From Ailurus styani (taxonomy: Eukaryota > Chordata > Mammalia > Carnivora > Ailuridae), in contig LNAC01001209.1 in assembly GCA_002007465.1 (NCBI GenBank), positions 98,710 through 162,709 on the forward strand: 64,000 nt of DNA, written 5' to 3'. Positions 10,773 through 22,130 of the stretch are shown in pieces. Each line of letters begins with the position of its first letter. Position 1 is the first letter of the stretch. The notes under the pieces are model-generated. The model saw nothing but the letters and a program-made list of their open reading frames with translations, was not told where the DNA came from and did no database searches. The translations under genes and the position numbers were made by a program.

Positions 10773-11640
10773 GCCCTGGCTCCAAGGTAACATTTAAGCA
10801 GCTTACGCTGTGCCTTGAGGTACAAGCAAAGGGAAATTTATCAATTTCTCCAGCCATGCCATTCTCAGGAAGTGTTTGCCTTTTTAATTGCTCAGCTAGG
10901 CTTCATTGGACATAAGTGAACAGCTACCTGATTAGAGGGCACAGGCTGAGAATGGCGGGAGCCAGCTGCCAGCAGTCTCTGCCACTTTGAGTGGGCTCCC
11001 TCCGCCTGGTTCCCCTGCTGGGGTGAATGGAACTGAACCAACCGCTAATGTTCCCTGGACTGGGGAGGAGGACAGAAAGTCCCTTTGACCCAACCCGCCA
11101 TTCCGCAGCAGGAAAAGAGCCTGCCAAGAGCCCCTCTTTCAAGACCAGATGTTAACTGAAAGCCTCATTTCTGGGATTTCATTAAATGTGAGAATCACAC
11201 CTTCTTCTCGTCACCTGCAAAGAGCCGCAGCCTCCCTGAGGGAGAAAGGCAGCTCCACCGGCTCTGAGTGCCTCTTTCCTGACTCCCCGCTGACGTCTCT
11301 GAATAGGGCTGATGCCATGAAAAGGGATCTTATTTCTCCTGGGAGAGGCCTCAGGACGGGAGCATTCACGTGGAAGGAAAGAACCTTTCTCTTGAGCATT
11401 CATCTTCCCCATTGCCACAGGTACACTTCCAGCAACTGAAGTTCATCAGCTTCTGAAATATAATCATCTTGCAGTGCAAACAGCTGCTCCAGCTTGGTGT
11501 TGCAGACAGATTTCTAAACATCACAGGCAGAAACTTCTTTTTAGCCCACTCACAAATTTTCGTTCATACCTCTCACACTTGCTAAATAAAGCAAATCTCT
11601 CATAGTTGCCTGTAAGTTCTCCCAATCTTTCTATGATGAA
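10773..11640. other. Unique, relatively GC-rich and low-repeat block
   Basis: GC content is visibly higher than in surrounding sequence and no interspersed repeat is recognised over almost 900 bp. Several 60-96 codon frames overlap on both strands (10924-11142, 11149-11439, 11182-11418), as expected from few stop codons. It could be conserved noncoding or exonic in a non-coding RNA. Confidence 0.3.
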
Positions 11641-13290
11641 GTGATAGCATTTTAGAGCTGGGCAGGAGTGAAGTGTGTGGAATGGCCTTATTTTCATGGA
11701 GTTTATTTATTTATGATAGCAATAATAGAAGGTGTCATTTAAGGTACAAAGAATAAGGCCAAGTGCGCGTATGTTGAACTGTATTTAGCGAATTATTTCT
11801 TTCAACCTCTTTTCAGCACCTCTTCGTGGTGGTGGAAGCTGGTGGCCACAAAGGGTAACATTCCAGTGGTAAAGTCAGGCTGAGGTTGATGGTAGCCTTG
11901 CTTTTCTACAGTTGAGATAGATTTTGGCATTTAAAGATAGCAGAGCATCTTGTTTCGGCAAATGGTCCATGGAACATTGCCCCTAGAGCACCCAAACAGG
12001 ATGCATTTGCCCACTGGTTCTCCTGGGAAGCTTTCATCTTCTAGTATCTTGAAAAATTACACTGGAAAGGGGAAATTTGTCCTCCAAAGACTAGACCTAT
12101 CTGTCCCCCTGGGATTGCCCTTGTTTTATTACTGTACTTAGGACCAGCTACATCATTTGCAGGACCCAGTGCACAGCAAAAAATATAAGTCCCCTTGTTC
12201 AGAATGATTAAGAATTTCAAAAACAGTGACAGCAGAGTCATACACCAAGTACAAGGTCCTTCTAAGCAAGGGCTCTATGCAACTGACAATTCCCACACCC
12301 GTGAACCTCGCTCTGACGATAGATTCTTTTCTGTCCAGTCCTCTCAAGTGTAGCATTCTCCGTCAACTGAAACGCACAGTTCATTGCCCCAAGAGTAGGA
12401 AGGAATTTTAGAGAACAGATTACAGAGAACTGGCATAAACTGAAAGTGTAATTTCATGTTACCACATTAATCCGGCATTAACTTAATTCACGAGATGGGC
12501 CCTCTTGGCTTTGACTCCTTTCAGTTAGCAGGTACCATGTCTCACCGTGAGTTTAGGAGCTCCTGGTTTAATTTGCTAGTCTGCTCTATTATGTCTCTAA
12601 GTTGAAAATGAGTTCTGTATTTTCACACTCTAAAAAAACAATGCCTTTTCCTCTCTGACACCGGTTTCACCTCCTCTCAATCTTAATTTGGTTCTTTTAA
12701 TTTTAATTACCCTTTCTCCTTTTTGGTTGTCTTTAGCCTTTTATCTAAAGCAGTGCTTCTGAACTCCTTCTTTATTTTTATCCTCCCCCAGGGAGTGTTC
12801 TTAGTTCATTTTTTTTTTCCTAATTGTACCCTCCATGAAATTTTAGTAGTATAGATATACACATAAAGAGTATATATTCATATTATATACTAAATATTTT
12901 AGGAGACAATAGTATGCATTATATACTTTAAAAAGTTACATGTGTATAAATTTTTTTCACCATGCAAGAATTCATTTTTGCTCCTTTGGGGGTGATATTA
13001 CCGCTTTTGGGAGCATCTGATCTAAAGAAAGATCTTTCAGCATGCTGTTCACCTCTATCCACATGTCGTTGCTCTCTCAAAAGAATAACAAGAAAGTCCA
13101 AAACACTAGCTTTTACATCCTCAAACCTCTTGACTGAGCTCAGAGTTCCACATCGCCAATTGGGAAATTAGCCTATAAACATTTGTGTACAAGTATATGC
13201 TGTGAATCTATTTTATATACAACTTCATTTTCTCGACTTCTAAGGTCAATTCAGTTCATAGCTATTCAAAAATCTATTCAAAGGGGATAA
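11641..13290. other. Unique AT-rich sequence
   Basis: No recognised repeat apart from TTTATTTATTTATG near 11701 and a TATA-rich run at 12845-12905. Frames of 61-69 codons show no recognisable product. Confidence 0.45.
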
Positions 13291-13291
13291 T

Positions 13292-13831
13292 GTTAGGGAC
13301 CGATATTAACACAAAGGTCTTCACCTTTGGTTCAGGACACGCTACCCCTACATATAGCACCTTGGTATATTGAATATTTTAAGCTGAAGGAGTTTGAGAA
13401 AACAACAGGGGCAGGAAGGTCACTCCATCCTTCCCCTCACCCTTCCCCCCCCCCCCAACAGTCATAAACCCTTATGTAAGAGGTGTTCTTCCTATCTACC
13501 CTATCTATGGAGGAGAGAAGCACCCTTACCTTTGAAGACAAAGGGTACTTGTCTCCCAAAAGGTGTCCTCATGGTTTCCCGCAGGGACACTTACTTTACA
13601 CTCTGACCTATCATATTTCTCCAGGATGGTCCTCTCTTCATCAAACCTTGCATAAAAATCATCAGGCTTAACCATTTCTTCAGGTCTTCATTTTCTTACA
13701 AAGGCTGCTTTGTCATGTAAAACTTATGCTAAATAAATTTGTATGCTTTTCTCCTGTTTATCTCTCTTTGTCAGTGTAATTTTCAGATCTGATCCCAAGA
13801 GGGTTGAGAAAAACTTTTTTCCTTTCCTACA
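13292..13831 (+). mobile_element. Solo LTR of an old endogenous retrovirus-like element
   Basis: Begins TGTTAGGGACCG and ends CTTTCCTACA, giving the expected TG...CA ends. The 3' part contains 'gctaaataaatttgtatgct' (polyadenylation signal) followed by 'ctcctgtttatctctctttg' and 'gtgtaattttcagatctgat', the typical R-U5 wording of ERVL-class LTRs. No internal gag/pol is adjacent, so it looks like a recombined solo LTR. A poly(C) tract (about 13446-13457) sits inside. The subfamily is not named. Confidence 0.6.
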
Positions 13832-14879
13832 GTAACAAATTATTCCTAGTAATCATGAAGGAGCAATGATATTTCTAGGCAAACTCTAGAAAGGTGAGCT
13901 TCCTTCTAACTTGTCAATTTCAAGAATAATAGATTGAATGACATTCCGTGGACTTAGAAGGGCACATCATAAAGCCAGCTTCCAACACAGAATGTCTTTT
14001 TTTCAGTAAATGTGGCAAAAAGTACTGCTAGAGCAGCTCATTCATGGATCATGGGAATGTTGTCACTGGGCTGGAGAAATTGGAAGAAGCTACTTGAGGG
14101 AAAGAAAAAGAGCACAGATAAAGCATCCCAGCATTCTTGGTCTTATCTCAGGCAGGGAAAAAATGGTCTAAAGGAGTTGTGAAACATTAATGTAAAGTAC
14201 CACTTTTCCTAAAGAGAAGATAAAACTTTCCTGGATCTTTTTCAGTGATATTATTCCATTGTTTGATAAATGATCTCTTCTTCTGCATGAAGATATGGCA
14301 AGAAGATTAAACTAACTATAAAATATTTACTTCCATATAGCAACTAGCTAACCATGGAATGAAGTTTAACTCAGCTTGAAATGGATAGTATAATATAAAG
14401 CAATTTACTCTCTTGGAATTATATTGCTTGGACCACCTTGAAATTATACTGCTAAAGCAGGACAGCTAAAAAATAAAGATCAGTGAAATCATCAAACCCC
14501 CATTTTATCTTGTTACATCAGTGTCTTTTATGTCTAAACCTATCATAACTGCTCCTGGAATAGAGAGAGATGCAGGTTTTCTTTCTCCGTCTAGGGAGGA
14601 GCTGTGTAGTAAGCAATGAAACCACCAAATGGGAAAGGGTACGTGAAAAACCGAAAACAGAGTCTGTCAAGAACATATGCTGCCCGAATGGAAAATCAGG
14701 AGGCAATAATTCTCATTGTAGAACCCTGTGATTTTCATTGCTTATTCTTGCTTTTATGTCTTCACTCAACAAACGGTCATTGAGCACCTATTCTATCCAA
14801 ACGATTATGCTAGATGTTTTGTGAGCTTGGATTTAAACTACAGCAGATTTGCCTTCCAATCCTGGCTTCTGAAATATTT
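13832..14879. other. Unique AT-rich sequence
   Basis: Nothing recognised; a 62-codon minus frame (14518-14706) is unsupported. Confidence 0.45.
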
Positions 14880-15060
14880 ATATATATTTGCAAGGTTTTA
14901 GCTCTATTGCAGCTAAAGGCTCCCACCATTTTCCCACCTCCTACCCTCCACAAACACCTCGAAGGCTCTTTTATAATTAGCTGCAAATGGCTGTGAATAT
15001 GGTGCATCCAGGAACATCTATAATGGCTAACCTTCACAGGCCTATAAAATATTCAGTGGT
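14880..15060. promoter_or_regulatory. Candidate conserved noncoding element
   Basis: Repeat-free block rich in homeodomain and bHLH-like words: 'ttttataattagctgcaaat' is followed by 'ggctgtgaatatggtgcatc' and then ATTAATCTAAG downstream. Such dense TAATTA / ATGCAAAT-like / E-box-like runs are common in developmental enhancers. Assignment is by composition only, without conservation data. Confidence 0.2.
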
Positions 15061-15514
15061 TTGGTATTATTTCTCCCAGTTATATTAATCTAAGTTTGGA
15101 GTGAGAAAGGAAGCAGAGGAGATGAAGCTGGACCTTTTAACTGAGAAGCAGGTCTTTCTCATAGAGACTGAAGCCCTCCAGCTCAAAATTTTTTGTGGGT
15201 GTAACCTCAATGATCTGCTTTACTATTTGGGGTCCAAGTAAGGACACTTTTATTTTTTCCAATTAATTACTTAAACACCACCTCTCGTTATTACTAAAAG
15301 AATATTCAGTGCCTACTTCTTAATGACTACTACTACTGCCAAATAATACAAGGACCTCACTGGGTTTCCTCAGAGTGCAGTATAGTATTCCCAACTCTGT
15401 TAGTTAGCTAGAGAGTGGGAGCAGCAAGTTTGAGGCCTTCCTGGACCATGCTAATTAAAGACGTTCTTGAGTGGTGACACCATCTTACCTCCACACAATT
15501 TACCATCTTTTGCA

Positions 15515-15735
15515 TGGGTTCACAAACTATGGCTTGTTGGCCAAATCCAGCCAGGGGCCTCTTTTTATAGGACTCCTGAGCAAAGAATATTTTCTTTTTC
15601 CATTTAAAAGATAAGGTTGTGAACAAAAGTAAAAATAAAAATGAGAAATATGTAACAGAGCACTTATGTGGTACTCAAAGCCCAAAATATTTGCTATCTT
15701 ATCCTTTACAGAAAAAATTTGTTAACCCCTGGCCT
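15515..15735 (+). mobile_element. Old hAT-type (MER) DNA transposon relic
   Basis: Contains 'caaactatggcttgttggcc', 'aaatccagcc', later 'caaagcccaaaatatttgct' and 'tttacagaaaaaatttgtta' followed by 'acccctgg'. This is the wording of a common non-autonomous mammalian MER element with end motifs 'aaac..tggc' and '..gacccctg'. No transposase is present. The exact subfamily is not asserted. Confidence 0.6.
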
Positions 15736-16195
15736 ATATTAACATGCCCTTACTATTCCATTGTCACCATTAGCCTAACTTTACTATTCCAGCAGACTTT
15801 TGCCCAGGAAAAGAAGCTACAAATAACTTTATTATGCATTACAAGAAGTTCCAGAAAGACCAATCTTCTTGTTAATAAAAAGCATTGAAAAGAAGTTTAC
15901 ATCTTAAGACTCTTGAATTCCTTGCCTCAAAATCTTCCTCTGGCTGTGTCCACAAATCCTAAACTATTATATTATGATCCTCATCCAATACTAATTAATA
16001 CTCCCCTCCTCCATTGAAGGATCTGCCTAAAACCAGACCTTAAAATTAGATCAGAATTTATCCTTCCTCCCCCAAAATGCTTTCAGAATCATTGAGGTAG
16101 GGGTGGTTCTTAATGTGATAAACAGGAAACTCAACTTTGTCTTGCCAATATATTTTTCAGGGGATACTTGGGGAATATTAAAGAAAAAAAATTAT
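15736..16195. other. Unique AT-rich sequence
   Basis: No feature recognised; short chance frames only. Confidence 0.45.
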
Positions 16196-16199
16196 TCTG

Positions 16200-16570
16200 A
16201 CACTTGTTAAAATGGTAAGGAAGACCTTATTCAGGGCTACTGCGATAGGAATGAGGACTTTCACAATAGGGTAGAGAGATGAGGCTACCCTCTGAACACA
16301 GCAAAGAGGCCTGGGGATTTATAGCCGATGAGCAGAGTGAGGGAGTCAGTGGATGGAGAATGGCCCGGAGAAAACATCAAGGTCGTGGGGGTGCACATTC
16401 TTGCTAAACCAACAACAGGAGTCTTGCTGAAGGCCAGCCTGGGCGATCAGGTATCAAGGAAGGGTGAGGAATTTGATCAGATACCAAAAGTGATCCAATA
16501 TTAAGAGTGGGGGTTTTCCCTAAACCGACTGAGCAGAATTCCTGCTAAGACTAGGAGATACAGATCCCAC
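16200..16570. repeat. Possible old LTR fragment
   Basis: The wording 'gaagaccttattcagggcta', 'gcctggggatttatagccga' and 'gagcagaattcctgctaaga' is reminiscent of an LTR/ERV relic. Ends and orientation are unclear, and it may be unique sequence. Confidence 0.25.
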
Positions 16571-16739
16571 AAGGATGGGAGCCAAGGTTGAGGCATAGTT
16601 GAGCAGATGGCTTGGAGGAGCTGAACTAAGGTTTAGTGGAGGAGAGGGTCTTTGTGAGGAACCAGAATTCTCTAGCCACTGTGAAACTATTCTGCTTTAT
16701 TTCTCTCATCGTGGATATCCTATCTTAAACTGCCTCCTT

Positions 16740-16900
16740 TCTTTAGTTGTTTACTTTATGCCTCTGGTACTAGATTTTAAGCTCTCTAAAAGCAGAGATC
16801 ATGTCTTGCCTTGTTTGCTGCTCTATCCCCAGTGCCTAGATGAGCTCTCATTACACTGTAGACACTCAACAGATGTTTATTAAATGAATATTTGAATTGC
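16740..16900 (+). repeat. L2 LINE 3' end
   Basis: Clear L2 tail: 'gattttaagctctctaaaag' then 'cagagatcatgtcttgcctt', 'ctctatccccagtgcctaga' and 'cactcaacagatgtttatta' ending in ATGAAT repeats. A very old, inactive copy. Confidence 0.8.
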
Positions 16901-17084
16901 TTCGAACAAGGCCCTAAGACATCACTAGTGAAAATAAGTCTCATCCAGTTGTAAGCATTCTTGCCCACTGCTGCTCTGCTTTTCATTGGTCCAGATCCCT
17001 GTACTTCTGGAGTGGAGCTGCACCCTTAAGTTTGCTAAGTGGCAACCATTTTTACTACCTAATCGCATTCTCAAGAATTGCTTT

Positions 17085-17525
17085 TGTAAGGGAGGAAAAA
17101 AAATTCCTTCTGCTCTTTTAAATTCTTTGCTGGGGACCCTCTAACCAGAGACAGATTAACAAGAGAAAAGCATGTACATCTCACCTTGAGTATGACCTTT
17201 CAGTGCCCATGAAAAGCCTGGGTTATCAGGCCACTTTCTTATTTTTGTCCTCTAAGTCCTCCTTTGGCATTCTTGCTGGTCTTTTCCTGCCTGCAGATCT
17301 CAATAAACATCTTAGCAGACAGATATCTCCTTAGGGTATTAAATCTTAAAAGGGAAGAGGTTGGGGTCTCTACCTTTTCCCTCCAGAATGATCTTAAGCC
17401 AAATTTATCCAGTGACCAGTTTTGCATATGAAAGTAGATGTTAAAAAAAAAAAAAAAAAAGGCTTCCAGGCCGAGAAAGGTCCTTTTGCCTATCCTCCAG
17501 GGCAAGGATTGCTAAATTTACATTT
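17085..17525 (-). mobile_element. Old ERVL-like LTR, minus strand
   Basis: Starts TGTAAGGGAGGAAAAAAAA, the reverse complement of an LTR ending ...TTTTTTTTCCTCCCTTACA. Next comes 'accagagacagattaacaag', the complement of the 'cttgttaatctgtctctggt' U5 wording shared with the LTR at 13.3 kb. It contains an 18-A run near 17443-17460. The right-hand edge is not clear. Confidence 0.5.
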
Positions 17526-18499
17526 CCATAACTAAAGGCGCTTACTCAAGGAATGCTCTCTGACGACTTGCTCTAAGGTGAATTTCTGTGTTCCTCTAAA
17601 CGAAGATGGTGGACCCTGTGATATGTGGCCCTCCCAGACCCCCTTCAGGAAGGAAGAATTTATTATCACAGCTGCTGGGATTACTGCAGGCCACAGCCCC
17701 CAGGAGTCAGCTCCCTTTGCGGCTTGCCACTGCTGGAAGAGAGCCAGACACCCCTTCCTCTGGGGACTGTCCACCCCAATGACTGATCCACGTGGGAGGG
17801 GAAAGGACTGGCTTCACACCAGCTTGGATGCCATGGCAGCTTCAGAATTCTCTGTAGAGTTGGCTGCCACTTCAGTCAAGATAACACTGCAGTTCAGTTT
17901 CTCCGTTTGATCAATCCCATTTCCTATCTTTTCCCTCTGTGGTGGTCATTCCTAAAAGTCCTCCCAAATAAACATGCATGGGAACACGACATGAAACAGC
18001 CTAGTAACCGCCACTGTTCGGGCTGCTGAAAAACCTACCCCCATTATAATGGGGTTCACTGACAGTTACAATTTACTTACAGTTTATAATTTGAGAATAA
18101 AGATACTCAAGTTTCAATAGTAGGGTTAAGCAATGTCTCAGGTTTAGCTGGGAAAGAATAAAATTAAAAAGAGAGGTGAAAAGATAGAAGTGAGAGATAA
18201 TTCAAATGACTAGAGAGTATATTAAATTAAGACTAAAATGTATCAGAGGAAGAAAGAGATAGCTTGCTCCAGATTTTGTATGAAGGGCTGACTGGTGATC
18301 CAAATAGTAATTCACATTTACATTTTGTTTTACAACGTCTAAAGAATTTACATATACATTGACTTATTTTGACATCTCAGTAGATCTAGGGAGGACGAGG
18401 TAAAAGAAAAAAGATTTGTAAGAATCTTGAAAGTCCTGTAATATACACTCTCTCTTGAATGTAAAAATGTGCATTAGACCTTCAGTTTGTTTCCCATGA
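17526..18499. other. Mostly unique sequence
   Basis: A 110-codon plus frame (17578-17910) and an 80-codon minus frame overlap here in a GC-richer patch. Neither has a recognised domain. The section near 17.93-18.06 kb (AATAAACATGC, 'attataatggggttcactga') may be LTR-derived, but this is weak. Confidence 0.35.
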
Positions 18500-18625
18500 T
18501 TAAGAGGGGAGGAGGGTGGGGGGATGGGGTAACTGGGTGATGGGCATTAAGGAGGGCATGTGATGTGATGAGCGCTGAGTGTTATAAAAGACTGATGAAT
18601 CAAAAATAAAATAAAATAAAATCTA
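18500..18625 (+). mobile_element. L1 3' UTR fragment (carnivoran)
   Basis: 'aaggagggcatgtgatgtga' and 'gagcgctgagtgttataaaa' match the terminal L1 3' UTR wording of carnivorans, ending in an AATAAAATAAAATAAAATC tail. It is truncated to the last ~120 bp. Confidence 0.75.
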
Positions 18626-18861
18626 CCCTTCCCTAAAAATTATCTTTATCACCATAGATAGTAAAGCTCTGTTTCATCTCTGAGCTCAAACACTACCTAT
18701 TGCTTATTACATGGAATGCTGTATATGGTGCTTCATTCACTCAACAGTTTGTCAGGGAAAATCGTGTTGAACAATATTGTGCCTTGCTAGATTGCAAAAT
18801 TCTGAAGGAATTCACATCAAATCCTCTTTCAGAGTGCCTAATCTATGTTAAATGGAAGTGT

Positions 18862-18945
18862 TGAATCACTATATTGTACACCTGAAACTAATACTACATT
18901 GTATGTTAACTAACTAGAATTTAAATAAAAACTTTAAAAAAAGGA
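18862..18945 (+). mobile_element. L1 3' tail fragment (carnivoran)
   Basis: 'gaatcactatattgtacacc', 'tgaaactaatactacattgt', 'atgttaactaactagaattt' then AAATAAAAACTTTAAAAAAA. This is the classic terminal section of an older carnivoran L1, separated by about 240 bp from the previous fragment. The two may be parts of one broken element. Confidence 0.8.
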
Positions 18946-20720
18946 TGTGCATTACATATCTCATTTATAGGGGTTCCATGGGAATACAGCAAAATATTTT
19001 TTGTAAAATATTTAAAGTAGCACTTAAATGTAGGTACCTGACGGATATCGGTGGTCAACGCCACCATCATGATCCCACCAGCCCCTTTATAACATCTTTC
19101 CTGAAGAGAGAGGGCACAACTTTGTAGTTCACTACTGATTTTCATATCTTACCAATACTGGAACTTTTATTCCAGGAAGGTAAAAACTCTACTCAAGACA
19201 CATAGGTTCGGAAGTGTCATAGACAAGACTAAAACTGAGCTCTCCCAAGTCCCTGTCCACACCTTGTTCCAAGAACCTTCAAAGTCTTGGAACGATGCAT
19301 TCAACCTCCGAAAATCTGGCTCCTTATAGTTGGTAGATAGTAAAACTGAGAAACTGTGAGAAGTGGTATGATCTCAGTGAGAATGTAAGACAAAATCTGT
19401 AAGAAATATCATTCCCTCGAGACTCACTCCAATCTCTTCTAAAGCAGAGTGAAAATAAATACCAGGCTTTACACATTCAATGGATGGTGAAGCTTTGGAT
19501 GGTTAGGTCTGTAGTAGAAACATAAATAAGGTCCTTAATGTGAATTGCTACACATTATTGACTCCGTCCCCTCGGCCCCTCCCTGTCCACACCCCTGTGT
19601 AGACCCTCTCCCTCTCCCCCACTTCTCCCTCTTCCCTACATTCTCATAAAACAAAAATAATATATTGTATTGATTTCCTTAATGCCTTGAAGATGCTGTT
19701 CAGTTGGCTCCTTTTATTTATTTATCTATTTACTTTTTGGTTTTTAAAATGGAGGTTAATTGAGGAGATTTACACAGACTCGTGAGGAGCTTAGGGTATT
19801 GGCAAGCTATTAGCCTCTGAGATCCTTTACTCCTGACACAGACTCACTGCTTTGATACCACAATATCTGGAGTGAAGTGGTGTCCACAAAAAGTCTCTTA
19901 CAAGACTTAAAGTGACTATCTCCTATTTCAACACTGCTGAAGCAAGTCAGACTTGCCATTTGGCACATCCTTGCTGTTTTATTAGTCCTTTCATTTCCTA
20001 AATTTTTGTTCTCATTTTAATAGATAAAAACTTCCAAGTTTCCACATCTAAGGAGAGGCACCTAAAGGCAAAGTTGAGGAGCTACTGAGCAATTCCATCA
20101 TTCCTATCTGTTAAGAACCGAAAGCAACAATGACAAATCTCTGGCATTCTCTGTTCTCTGAATGAGAGCAGTGATCAAGGCTGAGGTGCTGCAGGATTTT
20201 CTACTGTGGTCCTGCTTAGAGCTTGCAAAGAATGCCACCTGAGTAAGACTGTGGCACATCTGGAACCCACATTTCTCTTCTCATTCTGTAGAAATGGACG
20301 GCACAGTAAGCAGGGCTGGAGGAACAAATAAATCAAGTCCTGACCCAGGTGTAGTACTGATGGAGAATCACTGAATGTTTGATCCTAAAATGTGGAAGAC
20401 ACTTGAAAAGCAGCACGCTCCTTTCCTTCCTCTTTAGTTAGCACTTCTGGAAAATTGGGCACAACATATGGAGTTTTACTTATTCTTGGTGAAATAAATG
20501 GTTTTTCCATGGTCCCTCCATGTGAATAGTGAAAACTAGGAGTTGAAAGCAGAGGGGACATCATGAGGTGGATCTATGTGATGACTTGTAGCATTGCTGA
20601 ATAATCTTTTTTCTTGATGACAGCCAATTTCTCTTGCATGTTCATACCTCCCCATGACCCCCAATTCTGAGATCCTGAGAGGTCTCCTGGTAATTATCTC
20701 ACAAGCAGTTCTTAAATTTT
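18946..20720. other. Unique sequence with a CT-rich patch
   Basis: A CT-rich low-complexity patch at about 19561-19640. Otherwise no repeat or gene is recognised; short frames around 18.92-19.15 kb on both strands are not convincing. Confidence 0.45.
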
Positions 20721-20727
20721 AAAGTTT

Positions 20728-20752
20728 CTCTCTCTCTCACACACACACACAA
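20728..20752. repeat. (CT)n(CA)n microsatellite
   Basis: Compound dinucleotide tract, CTCTCTCTCTC followed by ACACACACACAC. Confidence 0.9.
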
Positions 20753-21175
20753 ACAGTAATAACAACAAAGGTCAAATAGGTATGTTCTAATTTTAGAGAA
20801 AAATTAAATATTTATTCCCTGAGGCCAAAGAACTTTATGTAGTGTTTGTGGCAAGAATCAATTTTAGAGACAAATTCTAAGAACCTCCAAGGCAAGCCGC
20901 TAAAATGGAAATATTGAAAATGTCTCTGTAAAGAAATTACCACAGGAAAAGGGAGACAGTCTGTGAAAGCACTATCTCCTTCTCTCAGATCTTTGCTCAA
21001 AACTGCAATCACTCCTTTGCCAACAGTAAAAGGGGCAGTTCTTGAACCTTTGGTTGAAGAGGGAGCCAACGGTTGACATCAACAATCCGTCAAGAGCAAG
21101 GACAGGGGAGTATGGTGATTTCATCTTATTATTTTTTAATTTTTTGTTTGTGGGCATTTAAAAAAAACATTTTAA

Positions 21176-21999
21176 TGGCCAACAGACACATGAGAAAGTG
21201 CTCAACATCACTCGGCATCAGAGAAATACAAATCAAAACCACAGCGAGATACCACCTTACACCAGTCAGAATGGCTAAAATCAACAAGTCAGGAAACGAC
21301 AGATGTTGGCGAGGTTGCGGAGAAAGGGGAACCCTCCTACACTGTTGGTGGGAATGCAAGCTGGTGCAGCCACTCTGGAAAACAGTATGGAGATTCCTCA
21401 AAAAGTTGAAAATGGAGCTACCCTACGACCCAGCAATCGCACTACTGGGTATTTATCCTAAAGACACAAAGGTAGTGATCCTCAGGGGCACGTGCACCCG
21501 AATGTTTATAGCAGCAATGTCCACAATAGCCAAACTATGGAAAGAACCTAGATGTCCATCAACAGATGAATGGATAAAGAAGATGTGGTATATATATACA
21601 ATGGAATACTATGCAGCTATCAAAAGAAACGAAATCTTGCCGTTTGCAACGACATGGATGGAACTGGAGGGTATTATGCTGAGCGAAATAAGTCAATCAG
21701 AGAAAGACAATTATCATATGATCTCTCTGATATGAGGAACTTGAGGGGCAGGGTGGGGGGTCGTGGGGGGTAGGGAGGGAAAAATAATGAAACAAGATGG
21801 GATGGGGAAGGACACAAACCATAAGAGACTCCTGATCTCACAAAACAAACTGAGGGTTACTGGGGGGTGGGAGGGTAGGGATAGGGTGGATGGGTTATGG
21901 ACATTGGGGAGGGTTTGTGCTTTGGTGAGTGCTGTGAAAGATGTAAGCCTGATGATTCACAGACCTGTACCCCTTGGGCAAAGAATGAAAATAAAATAA
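21176..21999 (+). mobile_element. Young 5'-truncated L1 with 16-bp perfect TSD
   Basis: Encodes the C-terminal end of ORF2p (reverse transcriptase/endonuclease protein of L1): [12 protein letters not shown] near the start, then the cysteine motif C-x3-C-x7-H-x4-C at '[18 protein letters not shown]', ending MISLI at about 21735. A G-rich 3' UTR and AAAATAAAATAAAA tail follow. The TSD AAAAAAAACATTTTAA lies at 21160-21175 and 22000-22015. It is about 99% identical by eye to the element at 30.04-30.87 kb, so it is recent. Not functional because of truncation. Confidence 0.96.
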
Positions 22000-22015
22000 A
22001 AAAAAAACATTTTAA

Positions 22016-22130
22016 ATAAATTTAAATATATAGAGAAGTTGAAAGGTTGTAGGGTGAACACCCACACACCCTCTATCTAGATTTTACAATTAACATTTTA
22101 CTCCATTTACTTTATCTAATGCTATCCACC
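22016..22130 (+). repeat. Possible older L1 (L1M-like) 3' fragment
   Basis: 'acaattaacattttactcca' followed by 'tttactttatctaatgctat' and the preceding 'gggtgaacacccacacaccc' resemble the 3' end of old L1M elements. The young L1 above seems to have inserted at its left edge. Family uncertain. Confidence 0.4.

Noticed and set aside
17578..17910. 110-codon plus frame as a gene
   Set aside because: No domain, no exon context, and an overlapping minus frame in the same GC-richer DNA; likely chance.
21073..21735. 220-codon open frame as a host gene
   Set aside because: Also L1 ORF2 C-terminus, extended by chance into upstream sequence before the L1 starts at 21176.
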